A stretch of 64,000 bases of DNA from Chloroflexota bacterium (lineage in GTDB: Bacteria; Chloroflexota; Dehalococcoidia; Lucifugimonadales; Lucifugimonadaceae), in NCBI GenBank assembly GCA_002714425.1, contig PAXI01000002.1, positions 8,496-72,495 on the forward strand, written 5' to 3'. The position numbers and the translations under genes were made by a program. Under the pieces are notes generated by a model. That model was not told where the DNA came from, ran no database searches, and worked only from the letters and a program-made list of their open reading frames with translations. Positions within the stretch are counted from its first letter, which is position 1. Every line of letters starts with the position of its first letter. Below are positions 27,067 to 36,549 of the stretch, piece after piece.

Positions 27067-28002
27067 ATGAATGAAAAAAATAATAAAATAGCATTTGTAT
27101 TTCCTGGTCAAGGTTCTCAATCCGTTGGTATGGGTAAAGATCTATTCTTGAATTCTATAGCTGCGCGAGAAGTTTTCGAGGAAGTTGACCAAACCTTAAA
27201 TAAAAAACTATCAGATATTATTTTTAATGGCCCTCAGGATGAATTAACAAAAACCGAGAATACTCAACCTGCAATCCTTGCTACCTCTATTGCCACATGG
27301 AGAGCCATGGAGGAGGCATCTGGTGTTATACAAATACCTCAAGTAACTGCTGGACATAGTTTAGGTGAATATGCTTCATTGGCTGTTTCTGGTGTACTAA
27401 ATATTAACGATACTTTTAAACTAGTGTTTGAACGCGCCAGACTAATGGAAATGGCATGTGAACAAGTGCCAGGAGGTATGGCTGCATTAATTGGATTAGA
27501 TGAAATTACTGCTGAAGAGATATGTATCGAATCTGGAGTAGAACTATCTACAATAAACACGTCAGAGCAAATTATTATCGCAGGAGAGAAACAGAATCTT
27601 ATTCATGCGATTGATATAGCTTCATCTCGTGGTGCTAAAAAAGCTATATTGCTTCAAGTTGGAGGTGCTTTTCATTCAAAATTAATGGGGCCTGCCCAAG
27701 AAGGCCTCAATAAAATTATTGATTCTCTTGAGTTTAATAATCCTGTTATACCTCTAATTGGCAATGTTACAGCCGAACCATTAGTGACTGCCGAGGAGGT
27801 AAAATCTGAATTGAAAATGCAACTAACCTCATGCGTTCAGTGGAATAATTCGGTCAAGAATATGATAGGGGATGGTATTAGTTCTTTTATTGAAATAGGA
27901 AATGGCAAGATTCTGTCTGGCATGATAAAAAGAATTAATAGAGATGCAAAAATTACAAATATATCTGATTTTGACTCTGTTTTGGAATATGCAGCATCCT
28001 AA
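27067..28002 (+). CDS. fabD: Malonyl-CoA:ACP transacylase
   Basis: Loads malonate onto acyl carrier protein for fatty-acid elongation. The 311 residues show the N-terminal VFPGQGSQSVGMG, nucleophile Ser98 in GHSLGEY, and catalytic His203 in GAFHSKLM; the Gln and Arg substrate sites (ENTQPAI, FERARLMEMA) are also present. It is followed two bases later by nusB and then acpP, whose product is its acceptor. Confidence 0.96.
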   Translation: MNEKNNKIAFVFPGQGSQSVGMGKDLFLNSIAAREVFEEVDQTLNKKLSDIIFNGPQDELTKTENTQPAILATSIATWRAMEEASGVIQIPQVTAGHSLGEYASLAVSGVLNINDTFKLVFERARLMEMACEQVPGGMAALIGLDEITAEEICIESGVELSTINTSEQIIIAGEKQNLIHAIDIASSRGAKKAILLQVGGAFHSKLMGPAQEGLNKIIDSLEFNNPVIPLIGNVTAEPLVTAEEVKSELKMQLTSCVQWNNSVKNMIGDGISSFIEIGNGKILSGMIKRINRDAKITNISDFDSVLEYAAS

Positions 28003-28004
28003 AA

Positions 28005-28508
28005 ATGGACAAAAATAACAATCTAATTGATTTTATACCAAGTAAACTAATAAAAACTTATTCATTACAGGATGATGGCGTTGAAGTTATATCATCCATT
28101 GAGAAAAATTATAAATTAAAACATAACAAGACAAAATCTAGAGCAATTGTCGTGCAATCATTGTATGAATCAGATGTATCAAAAAAAAATCCCTTAGATA
28201 TATTAAGGAGAAATTGTCAAGGAAAAAAATTAGACAAAGAACACACTGATTTTATGGAATTACTAGTAAATAATTTCACTGATAAAAAACATATGATAAA
28301 CGACAGAATAAATTCAAAATTATTGAATAAAAATTCAACATTATTCCCAATTGATAAATGTATAATTCAACTTGCAGTTACGGAAAGCATCTCATCAAAA
28401 AATTCAAATAAAAAAATTATTATAAATGAAGCGGTTGAATTAGCTAAATATTTTGGTGAAGATTCGTCTTCAAAATTCGTTAACGGTATATTATCATCTC
28501 TGATATGA
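28005..28508 (+). CDS. nusB: Transcription antitermination factor NusB
   Basis: RNA-binding protein of the rRNA antitermination complex. The conserved domain starts near residue 42 (KSRAIVVQSLYES) and ends INEAVELAKYFGEDSSSKFVNGILSSL, the family signature. About 40 extra residues precede it (E. coli NusB has 139 in all, this has 167). No internal start with a better ribosome site is obvious, so the extension may be real. Closely packed behind fabD. Confidence 0.9.
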   Translation: MDKNNNLIDFIPSKLIKTYSLQDDGVEVISSIEKNYKLKHNKTKSRAIVVQSLYESDVSKKNPLDILRRNCQGKKLDKEHTDFMELLVNNFTDKKHMINDRINSKLLNKNSTLFPIDKCIIQLAVTESISSKNSNKKIIINEAVELAKYFGEDSSSKFVNGILSSLI

Positions 28509-28592
28509 TGTATATAATAATGTTTTAAGAATCAAAACAACTAACAATTTATATAGGGACTATTTCCCAAGATTTGAGAGGTTAATTTTATT

Positions 28593-28847
28593 ATGGCTAG
28601 CGTACTAGATAAAGTAAGAGAAATTGCAGCAGATAAATTAAGTGTAGATATTGATGATATTTCCGGAGAATCATCATTCACAGAAGATTTAGACGCAGAT
28701 TCTCTTGATATTGTTGAGTTAATAATGGCTATCGAAGAAGAGTTTGGAAGCGACGATAACCCTTTAGAGATCTCTGATGAAGATGCTGAAAAAATCCTAA
28801 CTGTAAACGACGCAGTAAAATACCTTAGTGATAACGGTATATCCTAA
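28593..28847 (+). CDS. acpP: Acyl carrier protein
   Basis: Carries growing acyl chains on a phosphopantetheine arm attached to Ser37 in DADSLD. The 84-residue, very acidic helical protein is the normal size. A GAGAGG site lies about ten bases before the ATG. FabD two genes upstream charges it, and the fused AccDA downstream makes the malonyl-CoA. A strong hairpin follows the stop. Confidence 0.97.
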   Translation: MASVLDKVREIAADKLSVDIDDISGESSFTEDLDADSLDIVELIMAIEEEFGSDDNPLEISDEDAEKILTVNDAVKYLSDNGIS

Positions 28848-28860
28848 ATTATCAACTAAG

Positions 28861-28898
28861 AAATACCCTCATAAATAACGTTCTGAGGGTATTTTCTT
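28861..28898 (+). terminator. Terminator-like hairpin after acpP
   Basis: AAATACCCTCA and TGAGGGTATTT form a perfect 11-bp stem around a 12-base loop, 13 bases past the acpP stop; the right arm ends in TTTTC. The T-run is short, so termination may be partial. It would allow high acpP expression relative to the genes downstream. Confidence 0.7.
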
Positions 28899-28928
28899 AA
28901 ATAACCTTTTGAAAGATAAAAATAATTA

Positions 28929-30602
28929 TTGAAAAGTAAAAATTCTCCATATGTGAAAATCATACCTATTGGAGGGCTCGATGAAGTTGGTAAAAATATG
29001 ACTATCATCGAATCTGACAAGGACATAGTAATAATAGACGCAGGTATTGGTTTCATTAAGAAAAAAGAAATTCCTGGAATAGAAATTGCTATTCCAGATA
29101 TAACTTATTTAGAAGAAAAAAAGCAAAAGATAAAAGGTATAATTGTTACTCATGGCCACGAAGATCATATAGGCGCAATCCCATTCATACTCGATAGTTT
29201 AAGTATTCCTGTCTATGCCCCAAGAATGGCATGTGAATTGATAAGAAAAAAACTTTATCGAAGTAGAAATAATATTTCTCCAAAGATTTTTCCTATAAAA
29301 GAGAATAATGAATATAAATTGGGTGATATAGTTTTTGAATTTTTCCCTGTATGCCATTCTATACCAGATTCTTACGGTTTATTGATCAATACTCCTTGTG
29401 GAAATATTGTTCATTCAGGAGATTTCAAGTTTGATAAAAACCCTACAATAGGTAATGACTATAAAACCAATATAAATCATCTGAAGAGGATACTTAAAGA
29501 TGAAGTCATGATTTTAATGTCAGAATCTACTAACGCTGAAGAGGAAGGGTATTCTATATCGGATGAAGAGGTAAAAAAATCTATAAATTCTATTATCAAG
29601 TCACATAATAATAGAATTATTATTTCTACATTTGCATCTCAAATTTCAAGAACTAAAATCATTTCTGATGCATGTATAAAATATAATAAGAGATTATGTA
29701 TTGTTGGTAAAAGTATGATTGAAAATACAAAAATAGCCAAAAATCTAGGTCATATCAGTTCCTATGAAGAATTAATGATAAGACCAGACCAGATAAATAA
29801 TATAAATCAAAATAATCTAGTAATCTTAACAACAGGCAGCCAAGGAGAAAAGCAATCAGGATTGGTAAGAATTGCTAATAATAATGATAAAAATATACAA
29901 ATTAGAGATGGAGACACCGTCGTTATTTCAGCTAGCACGATACCGGGAAACGAAGTTCAAGTAAATGAAGCAATAAACAAATTGCTCAAACTAGGTGCGA
30001 AAGTTATAACTGATAAAGATCAGACAATTCATACATCTGGACATGCACATAAAAACGAACTTAAAGAATTGATTAATACGGTTAAACCAAAATTTTTTGT
30101 ACCTGTTCATGGTGAGATTAAAATGCAAATGGCACATGGTAAAATTGCAGAAAGTGAAAATATTAATCAAGAGAATATATTTATATTAGAAAACGGTGAA
30201 GTTTTATTACTAAAAGATAAAAAGTTAGAAATAAATGGTAAAGTTCCTGCAGAAAATATACTTGTCGATGGAAAAAACTTAATTTATGAAGATGATGTAA
30301 TCATAAAAGAAAGAAATCAAATTTATAAAAATGGAATAATACTAGTTACAATTTTGTCCGATTCAAAATATGAGATAAATAAAATAGTTGACCTTAAATC
30401 ATATGGAGTTATTATAGATGACTCATATGAAAATATTAAATTTATCAAAGATTCGCTAGAGAAAAACATTAATAGCAGTATAAAAAAACAACCAAAAAAT
30501 AAAAAAATCGAAAATTTCATAAAAGAATATTCTTCCAACTTTTTGAAACAAAAACTTGATATAAAATCAAAAATTATTGTGAGTTTGGTGAATCATGGCT
30601 AA
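28929..30602 (+). CDS. rnj: Ribonuclease J
   Basis: Metallo-beta-lactamase-fold RNase with 5' exonuclease and endonuclease activity for mRNA decay and rRNA processing. The 557 residues carry IIPIGGLDEVGKNMTIIE, the zinc motif THGHEDHIGA, VHSGDFKFD, a beta-CASP domain (SESTNAEEEGYS, ISTFASQISR, TTGSQGE) and HTSGHAHKNELKELI with PVHGE. TTG start; ribosome site weak. It overlaps ftsK by eight bases. PNPase at the left end of the window is a second RNA-decay enzyme. Confidence 0.95.
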   Translation: MKSKNSPYVKIIPIGGLDEVGKNMTIIESDKDIVIIDAGIGFIKKKEIPGIEIAIPDITYLEEKKQKIKGIIVTHGHEDHIGAIPFILDSLSIPVYAPRMACELIRKKLYRSRNNISPKIFPIKENNEYKLGDIVFEFFPVCHSIPDSYGLLINTPCGNIVHSGDFKFDKNPTIGNDYKTNINHLKRILKDEVMILMSESTNAEEEGYSISDEEVKKSINSIIKSHNNRIIISTFASQISRTKIISDACIKYNKRLCIVGKSMIENTKIAKNLGHISSYEELMIRPDQINNINQNNLVILTTGSQGEKQSGLVRIANNNDKNIQIRDGDTVVISASTIPGNEVQVNEAINKLLKLGAKVITDKDQTIHTSGHAHKNELKELINTVKPKFFVPVHGEIKMQMAHGKIAESENINQENIFILENGEVLLLKDKKLEINGKVPAENILVDGKNLIYEDDVIIKERNQIYKNGIILVTILSDSKYEINKIVDLKSYGVIIDDSYENIKFIKDSLEKNINSSIKKQPKNKKIENFIKEYSSNFLKQKLDIKSKIIVSLVNHG

Positions 30603-32775
30603 TTCAAAAAATACTTTTTTAACTAAATTAATAATACTTGTAGCAATAAGTTTTGCCATAACGTATTTATATATTTTTAGAAACATAGAAGAAATGAAGG
30701 AATTTTTTGGCTGGTCATTTATTCCGTCCATTCTAGCTACCTTTCCAATAATAATTAATATTTTATTTAGAAAATTTCTTCGTTTTTGGAAGTATCAAAT
30801 TAGTTTCATATTAATATGCATGAGTTTATCTGGTATTTTAGGTATTTTTTATGCTCCAATTGGTTCATTTTCAGGTGAATCTATAGGAGGAGAGTTAGGT
30901 ATATTTATATCAAGGTCTTATATGAGTTGGAGTAGATTTGATGTTTCATTGTTAGAATATCTGATTTCTTGGATGAGAGTAATATTATTTATATTGTTAG
31001 CAATATCTTTGATAAAGCCAACATTGATAAAAATCACTACCTATTATACTTATAATTTCTCTAAAAAAATCATATTCAAGTTTTTATTACTTCTAACAAA
31101 ATTGTCTAAATATACAATAATTAATATTGTTAACTCAATTACAAAAAAAAATAATATCCCGGATGATAGTGAAAATGAAATAGAAATAAATAAAGAACAT
31201 GAAACAAGCGAAAAAGAGATTAACAATAAAGAAGATTTGTCAAAAAAAGAATCAATAATAAACTCAACTAAATCTAAAAATCAAGAGATTCCACAAAATA
31301 ATTTCACCTCAAATAACTCTGAAGAAAATTTTACAAAACCTGAAGAAATACTCTCTTCTAATAACCATCAATGGAGTATACCTAGCTTAGATAACCTCAA
31401 GAGACCTTTACCGGGAGGAATATCTGAATCAGAAGTTCATTTAACTAGTAAAAAAATTGAATCCTCTTTGAAACAGTTTGGCATTGAAGTTACTGTTGAC
31501 CAAGTAAAAAAAGGTCCAACTGTAACTATGTATGGTCTAAGTCCCGGATGGAAAGGAAAAACTGATAACAAAATCGGTCAAAGAGTTAGAGTTGACACAA
31601 TATTAAATCGAGAAAAAGATATAGCACTATCATTAGCTTCGCCAAACTTAAGATTTGAAGCTCCTGTACCTGGAGAATCCGTGGTAGGAATTGAAGTACC
31701 TAATAAGTCTCCTAATGAAGTAACTTTGAGATCAATAATGGATACAGATCAATGGAAAGAATTTGCAAATGATAATCCATTGCCTGTCCCATTAGGCCTT
31801 GGCTCAGGTGGAGAATCAGTAATGACTGATTTGTCAAAAATGCCTCATACTTTAGTTGCTGGATCTACAGGATCTGGCAAAAGTGTTTGCATGAATAGTA
31901 TTATTACAGGATTAATAATGACAAAAACTCCTGATGAACTAAGAATAGTCATGATAGATCCTAAAAGAGTAGAACTAACACCATACGAGGGAATACCACA
32001 TCTTTATACCCCGGTTGTAGTAGAAGCAGACCAAGCAGTAATTGTTCTAAAATCATTGGTTAAGGAAATGATGGAAAGATTTAAAATTTTAGAAAATTTT
32101 GGGGTAAAAAATATATTAACGTTTAATAAAAAATCAGATTATAAAATGCCTTATCTAGTTATATTGGTAGATGAGCTTGCAGACCTAATGCTCAGCGCAT
32201 CAGGTGAAGTAGAAAGGCTACTAGTAAGACTTGCTCAATTAGGGCGGGCTACTGGTGTACATTTAGTTGTAGCTACACAAAGACCATCAGTAGATGTAGT
32301 TACAGGGCTAATTAAGGCTAATTTTCCGAGCAGGATATCATTTGCTGTGATGTCCCAGATTGATTCAAGAACAATTTTAGATAGCGTTGGAGCGGATCGA
32401 TTATTAGGTAAGGGTGATATGTTATTTAAGCCTATTGATAAACCTAAACCATCAAGAGTCCAAGGTGCTTTTGTTTCAGATATAGAAGTAGATTCAATAG
32501 TAAATCTATGGAAGAAAAATACCTATCCAAATATGAAATTCTTAGAAATAAGTAATGACGAAGAGACCGAAATTAATAAAATAGAAATGTCTGATAATGA
32601 TTCATTATTTAATAATGCTTTAGAACTAAGTAAATCTCAAAAAACGTTATCCGTATCCTTTCTTCAAAGAAGGCTTAGAATTGGTTATCCTAGAGCAGCA
32701 AGATTAATGGATGAGTTGGAAGAAGCCGGAGTTGTAGGTACAGGGGAACCAGGTAAAGCTCGTCCAGTAATTTAA
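30595..32775 (+). CDS. ftsK: DNA translocase FtsK/SpoIIIE
   Basis: Pumps DNA through the closing septum and acts with Xer at dif. The 726-residue protein has three or four N-terminal membrane segments, a Lys/Glu/Asn-rich linker (about residues 180-260), alpha and beta motor domains (GPTVTMYGLSPG, Walker A GSTGSGKS, Walker B LVILVDELADLM, ATQRPSVDVVTG) and a C-terminal gamma winged helix (SVSFLQRRLRIGYPRAARLMDELE) that reads KOPS-like sequences. Its start lies inside the RNase J gene. Confidence 0.96.
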   Translation: MANSKNTFLTKLIILVAISFAITYLYIFRNIEEMKEFFGWSFIPSILATFPIIINILFRKFLRFWKYQISFILICMSLSGILGIFYAPIGSFSGESIGGELGIFISRSYMSWSRFDVSLLEYLISWMRVILFILLAISLIKPTLIKITTYYTYNFSKKIIFKFLLLLTKLSKYTIINIVNSITKKNNIPDDSENEIEINKEHETSEKEINNKEDLSKKESIINSTKSKNQEIPQNNFTSNNSEENFTKPEEILSSNNHQWSIPSLDNLKRPLPGGISESEVHLTSKKIESSLKQFGIEVTVDQVKKGPTVTMYGLSPGWKGKTDNKIGQRVRVDTILNREKDIALSLASPNLRFEAPVPGESVVGIEVPNKSPNEVTLRSIMDTDQWKEFANDNPLPVPLGLGSGGESVMTDLSKMPHTLVAGSTGSGKSVCMNSIITGLIMTKTPDELRIVMIDPKRVELTPYEGIPHLYTPVVVEADQAVIVLKSLVKEMMERFKILENFGVKNILTFNKKSDYKMPYLVILVDELADLMLSASGEVERLLVRLAQLGRATGVHLVVATQRPSVDVVTGLIKANFPSRISFAVMSQIDSRTILDSVGADRLLGKGDMLFKPIDKPKPSRVQGAFVSDIEVDSIVNLWKKNTYPNMKFLEISNDEETEINKIEMSDNDSLFNNALELSKSQKTLSVSFLQRRLRIGYPRAARLMDELEEAGVVGTGEPGKARPVI

Positions 32776-32831
32776 TCTTAACTTTATGGATATATACTTA
32801 TAGAACAGGGATTATATTAAGGAATTGATTT

Positions 32832-34613
32832 TTGAATAAAGTAACTGATCTCTTTTCAGATAATGAACCCAAAAAAGAAAAACAAATCGTTCTTGAAGAC
32901 TTGTTAGAATCTTGCTTACATTGTGACTTTGAATTAAAAAGTTCAAAAATTTACCAAAGATACAGAGTTTGTTCAAAGTGCAATTATCATTTTTCAATAT
33001 CAGCTAGGCGTAGACTAGCTACTTTGATTGACAAAAATAGTTTCCATGAAACAAGTAAATGGATTCAGTCATTAGACCCTATAGAATTTTCCCCAAGAGT
33101 TTCATACCGAGTTAGACTTGTACAAGATAGAATTCGTACAGGACTTAATGAAGCTATTATAACCGGGACTTGTAAAATAGACGATAAAGATGTTGTGATG
33201 ATTGTAATTGATTCAAGTTTTTTAGGAGGATCGATGGGAGTTGTAGTGGGAGAAAAAGTAACATTAGCCCTAGAATTAGCAAAAAGAAAAAAAATACCTT
33301 GTGTTTGTACTGTAACTTCAAGTGGCACTAGATTACAAGAAGGTATTTTTTCATTATTTCAGATGGCAAAAACATCTTTCGCTGTGAGATCACTCAAGGA
33401 TGCAAATATTCCTTTTATAACAATTTTAAGCAATCCAACAACAGGACAAATTTTTAGTAGTTTTGCATCTTTATCTGACATAATTATCTCAGAGCCCAAT
33501 GCTCAAATTGGATTTTCATCTCTAGGAGAAATAACTGAATTTGATAAAGATAAAAAAAACCTTCCCCATACATCAGAAACTTTTATTCAGTTTGGTCAAA
33601 TAGATAAAATATTAACTCGTGATAAAATTAAAATGAACTTAAGTTTATTGCTTGATTTGCTTTCTCCAAATCACAAGGTTAATCCTGTAAAAATTAGTAA
33701 AGAACATATAAAAAAGAATTTACCTCATAAAAATCCAGAAGAAATTATAGGATTGTCCAGAAATAAAAATAGACCAAAATCTAGATATTATTTAGAAAAT
33801 ATTTTTACAAATTTTTTTGAAATCCATGGAGATAGAATCTCATATGATGACCCTTCAATAATAACTGGGATAGCAAAAATTTCTGGTCAAAGTGTAATGA
33901 TTATTGCACAGCAAAAATCAGAAAAAAACATTAAGCGTAAAAGTTCATCAGGGTCTCAATCTGGAGAAATAACACCATCCGGATTTAGAAAAGCAGCAAG
34001 AGCAATTAATTTAGCAGAATTATTTAAGATACCTCTAGTAAGTCTTGTTGATACTCCAGGACCTGCTTTAGGAATGGAAATGGAAAAATTAGGTTTGTCT
34101 AATTCAGTATCAAATATGATAGACCAAATTGGCAAAGTAAATACTCCTACTATTTCTATAATTATAGGTGAAGGGGGTTCTGAAGCTGCACTAGCATTTT
34201 CGATAACGGATAAAGTATTGATGCTTGAAAATGCTATATACACACCAATTATTCCTGAAAAAGGTGCAAAAACAGAAATGAAAGATCAGAATAAGATTTC
34301 TGAAATAGCTGAATCACTCAAATTAACCGCCTCGGATTGTTTAAGCTCAGGGATTATTGATAAAATTATACCTGAACCTAACGATGGAGCTCATCAAAAC
34401 CCAACAGAAACTGCGAAATTAATAAAAACCATTTTAAGTAATGAACTTTTTGAGATAAATAAAATTCATATCAAGACCTTAAAAAATAGAAGAAAGAAAA
34501 AGTATAGAAACATAGGAGAATTCGGGAGTAAATTTTTACAGACTGTAAAAAATGAATCTAAAATTTTTCAGGCAGGAATCAAAGCAAGCATAAAAGCTTT
34601 AAGAGAAAATTAA
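32832..34613 (+). CDS. Fused acetyl-CoA carboxylase carboxyltransferase, AccD-AccA
   Basis: Transfers carboxyl from biotin to acetyl-CoA (or another acyl-CoA). Residues 1-300 are AccD-like: a zinc finger with Cys28, Cys31, Cys47 and Cys50, then LGGSMGVVVGEK and SSGTRLQEG. Residues 310-593 are AccA-like: HGDR, SGFRKAARAINLAE, DTPGPALG, GEGGSEAALA and IIPEPNDGAHQNP. Motifs are strongly changed: TMGGV is TTGQI, IDTPGAYPG is VDTPGPALG, GGSGGALA is GGSEAALA, and SPEGCASILW is IPEKGAKTEM. Fusion is known in some lineages. Substrate choice could differ. TTG start; overlaps the opposite gene by 15 bases. Confidence 0.87.
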   Translation: MNKVTDLFSDNEPKKEKQIVLEDLLESCLHCDFELKSSKIYQRYRVCSKCNYHFSISARRRLATLIDKNSFHETSKWIQSLDPIEFSPRVSYRVRLVQDRIRTGLNEAIITGTCKIDDKDVVMIVIDSSFLGGSMGVVVGEKVTLALELAKRKKIPCVCTVTSSGTRLQEGIFSLFQMAKTSFAVRSLKDANIPFITILSNPTTGQIFSSFASLSDIIISEPNAQIGFSSLGEITEFDKDKKNLPHTSETFIQFGQIDKILTRDKIKMNLSLLLDLLSPNHKVNPVKISKEHIKKNLPHKNPEEIIGLSRNKNRPKSRYYLENIFTNFFEIHGDRISYDDPSIITGIAKISGQSVMIIAQQKSEKNIKRKSSSGSQSGEITPSGFRKAARAINLAELFKIPLVSLVDTPGPALGMEMEKLGLSNSVSNMIDQIGKVNTPTISIIIGEGGSEAALAFSITDKVLMLENAIYTPIIPEKGAKTEMKDQNKISEIAESLKLTASDCLSSGIIDKIIPEPNDGAHQNPTETAKLIKTILSNELFEINKIHIKTLKNRRKKKYRNIGEFGSKFLQTVKNESKIFQAGIKASIKALREN

Positions 34614-35615
34614 ATTTTCTGGCTGAATACCACCTAGTGTTTTATTAGCATTTTCAAAAGCAAACATGATTCTTCTATCCACACTCTCCTTAGACGAACC
34701 TGCAAGATGAGGGGTTATAACACAATTGTCCAACTTCAGTAACTCTGAATTTTTACTAATTGGTTCAACTTCTGTCACATCAAGAGCAGCGCCTAAAATT
34801 TCATCACTTTTTAGAGCTGTTACTAGCGACTGCTCATCGTGCACAGGGCCTCTGCATGTATTTATAAATATGGAATCTTTTTTCATCAATCCAAATTCTT
34901 TAGCACCGAACAAACCCCTAGTTTCATCTGACAAGGGAACGTGAACAGAAACAATGTCTGAAATTTTTAATAATTCTTCAAAGGATATTTTTTTTATATT
35001 TAATTCGTCTTCAAAATTAGAAAATTCCTTTATATCATTATAAAAAATATTAACATCAAAACCTCTCAATAATTTAGCCACTTTTGAACCTATATTACCT
35101 AAACCAACTATTCCTATATTCTTTCCTGTGATTTCATGAACATTTCCATAGGGTCCTGTAATTGCTTTTTTCATCCATTGGTCAGATTTTACTCCTTCAA
35201 CAGCCTGAGGTAATCTTTTATACAGCATCATAATAAGTGCTATTGTATGTTCTGCAACCGAATTTGAAATAGCAGGCGAATTACCACAAATATTTATACC
35301 TAAATCATTAATTGCATCAATGTCCCATCCGTCAAAACCCGCGCTTAATAATTGTATATGGCGTAGATTTGGTAATTTTTTTAACATTTCTATGCTAAGT
35401 AATTCACCATTGCAAATTATTACTTCAGCATCAATCATTTTTTCAAGATTTTTTTCAAAACCATCCCTTATTTTTGCAGAATTTGAGTAATCTTCATCTC
35501 CAGAAAATAAAAATTCACATCTTAAGTCATCAAAGCATAACTGCTTTGCTCTATCACTTCTACTAAGAGTTCTACCCTTATCATTTTTACTGTAGAATAC
35601 TAATTTTTCACCCAT
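34599..35615 (-). CDS. D-2-hydroxyacid dehydrogenase, phosphoglycerate dehydrogenase-like
   Basis: NAD-dependent dehydrogenase of 338 residues. The Rossmann motif is GLGNIGSKVAKLLRGFD; the substrate/catalytic residues are the arginine in NTCRGPVHDEQSL, the glutamate in DVTEVEP and the histidine in ITPHLAG. There is no C-terminal ACT domain, so it is not the regulated form of SerA; glyoxylate, hydroxypyruvate or another 2-keto acid could be the substrate. The gene is divergent from the thi operon across 160 bases and meets accDA tail to tail. Confidence 0.87.
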   Translation of the reverse strand: MGEKLVFYSKNDKGRTLSRSDRAKQLCFDDLRCEFLFSGDEDYSNSAKIRDGFEKNLEKMIDAEVIICNGELLSIEMLKKLPNLRHIQLLSAGFDGWDIDAINDLGINICGNSPAISNSVAEHTIALIMMLYKRLPQAVEGVKSDQWMKKAITGPYGNVHEITGKNIGIVGLGNIGSKVAKLLRGFDVNIFYNDIKEFSNFEDELNIKKISFEELLKISDIVSVHVPLSDETRGLFGAKEFGLMKKDSIFINTCRGPVHDEQSLVTALKSDEILGAALDVTEVEPISKNSELLKLDNCVITPHLAGSSKESVDRRIMFAFENANKTLGGIQPENLIFS

Positions 35616-35775
35616 AATTGAAACCTCTAAACTTTTTTTTGATAATAAACCTAAAATAATTTATTATATAATTATTATAACTTTGAATAAGTAAACTTGC
35701 TGAGAAAAATTTTATCAAGCACCAACAACAAAATATCTTTCGATAAAGTTAGGATATTATTTAGAAGAATAAATT

Positions 35776-36546
35776 ATGAATGATCAATTAATTATTGCAG
35801 GGAAAAAATTTAACTCTCGACTTATGACTGGTACAGGTAAGCATAAGTCTAAAGAGGATCTACTAAAATCTATCGAAAGTTCTGAAACTGAAATCATAAC
35901 AGTAGCCATTGGACGTATTGACTTGAATGACCCACAGAAAAAAAATTTACTAGATCATATAAGCTGGAATGATTATCAAATTTTACCTAATACTGCTGGC
36001 TCTAAAACAGCCGAAGATGCTGTATATATAGCAAAACTAGCTAGAGAAGTTACTGGATCAAATTGGATAAAGATTGAGGTTATACCTGATTCAAAATACC
36101 TTCTACCTGATCCAATTGGGACATTAAAAGCAGCTGAAATATTAATAAAAGAAGGATTTGTCTGCCTACCATATATTGGGGCTGATCCAGTACTGGCAAA
36201 AAGATTAGAAGATACTGGTTGTGCCACCGTTATGCCGTTAGGATCGCCTATTGGATCTGGTAGAGGTGTTTTAGCACTAGAAGAAATACAAATAATTATT
36301 GAACAATCGAAAATTCCTGTGGTGGTTGATGCCGGTTTAGGCGTTCCATCAGATGCTTCAAAAGTCATGGAAAACGGAGCTGATGCAGTCTTAGTAAATA
36401 CAGCTATATCAAAATCTAATGATCCTGAATTAATGGGAGAAGCATTTAAGCTTGGAGTAAAAGCAGGAAGAAAATCTTTTCTTGCGGGTAGAATACCCGA
36501 GACCTTAATTGCAAACCCAAGTAGTCCTCAAGAAGGAATAAAGTAA
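35776..36546 (+). CDS. thiG: Thiazole synthase ThiG
   Basis: Forms the thiazole ring of thiamine from deoxyxylulose phosphate, dehydroglycine and ThiS thiocarboxylate. The TIM-barrel protein of 256 residues has SRLMTGTGKHKS, PNTAGSKTAEDAV, Schiff-base Lys99 in WIKIEVIPD, and the phosphate site PLGSPIGSGRG with DAGLG. Its partners ThiE and ThiS follow directly. No thiH, thiO, thiF or thiC is in the window. I looked for a TPP riboswitch ahead of it and did not find one. Confidence 0.97.
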   Translation: MNDQLIIAGKKFNSRLMTGTGKHKSKEDLLKSIESSETEIITVAIGRIDLNDPQKKNLLDHISWNDYQILPNTAGSKTAEDAVYIAKLAREVTGSNWIKIEVIPDSKYLLPDPIGTLKAAEILIKEGFVCLPYIGADPVLAKRLEDTGCATVMPLGSPIGSGRGVLALEEIQIIIEQSKIPVVVDAGLGVPSDASKVMENGADAVLVNTAISKSNDPELMGEAFKLGVKAGRKSFLAGRIPETLIANPSSPQEGIK

Positions 36547-36549
36547 TAA

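Noticed and set aside
35616-35775. Possible TPP riboswitch before thiG
   Set aside because: A GCTGAGA string near 35700 recalls the aptamer, but the second conserved part (ACCTGATCTGG...AATACCAGCG...AGGGA) is missing and the spacing does not fit.
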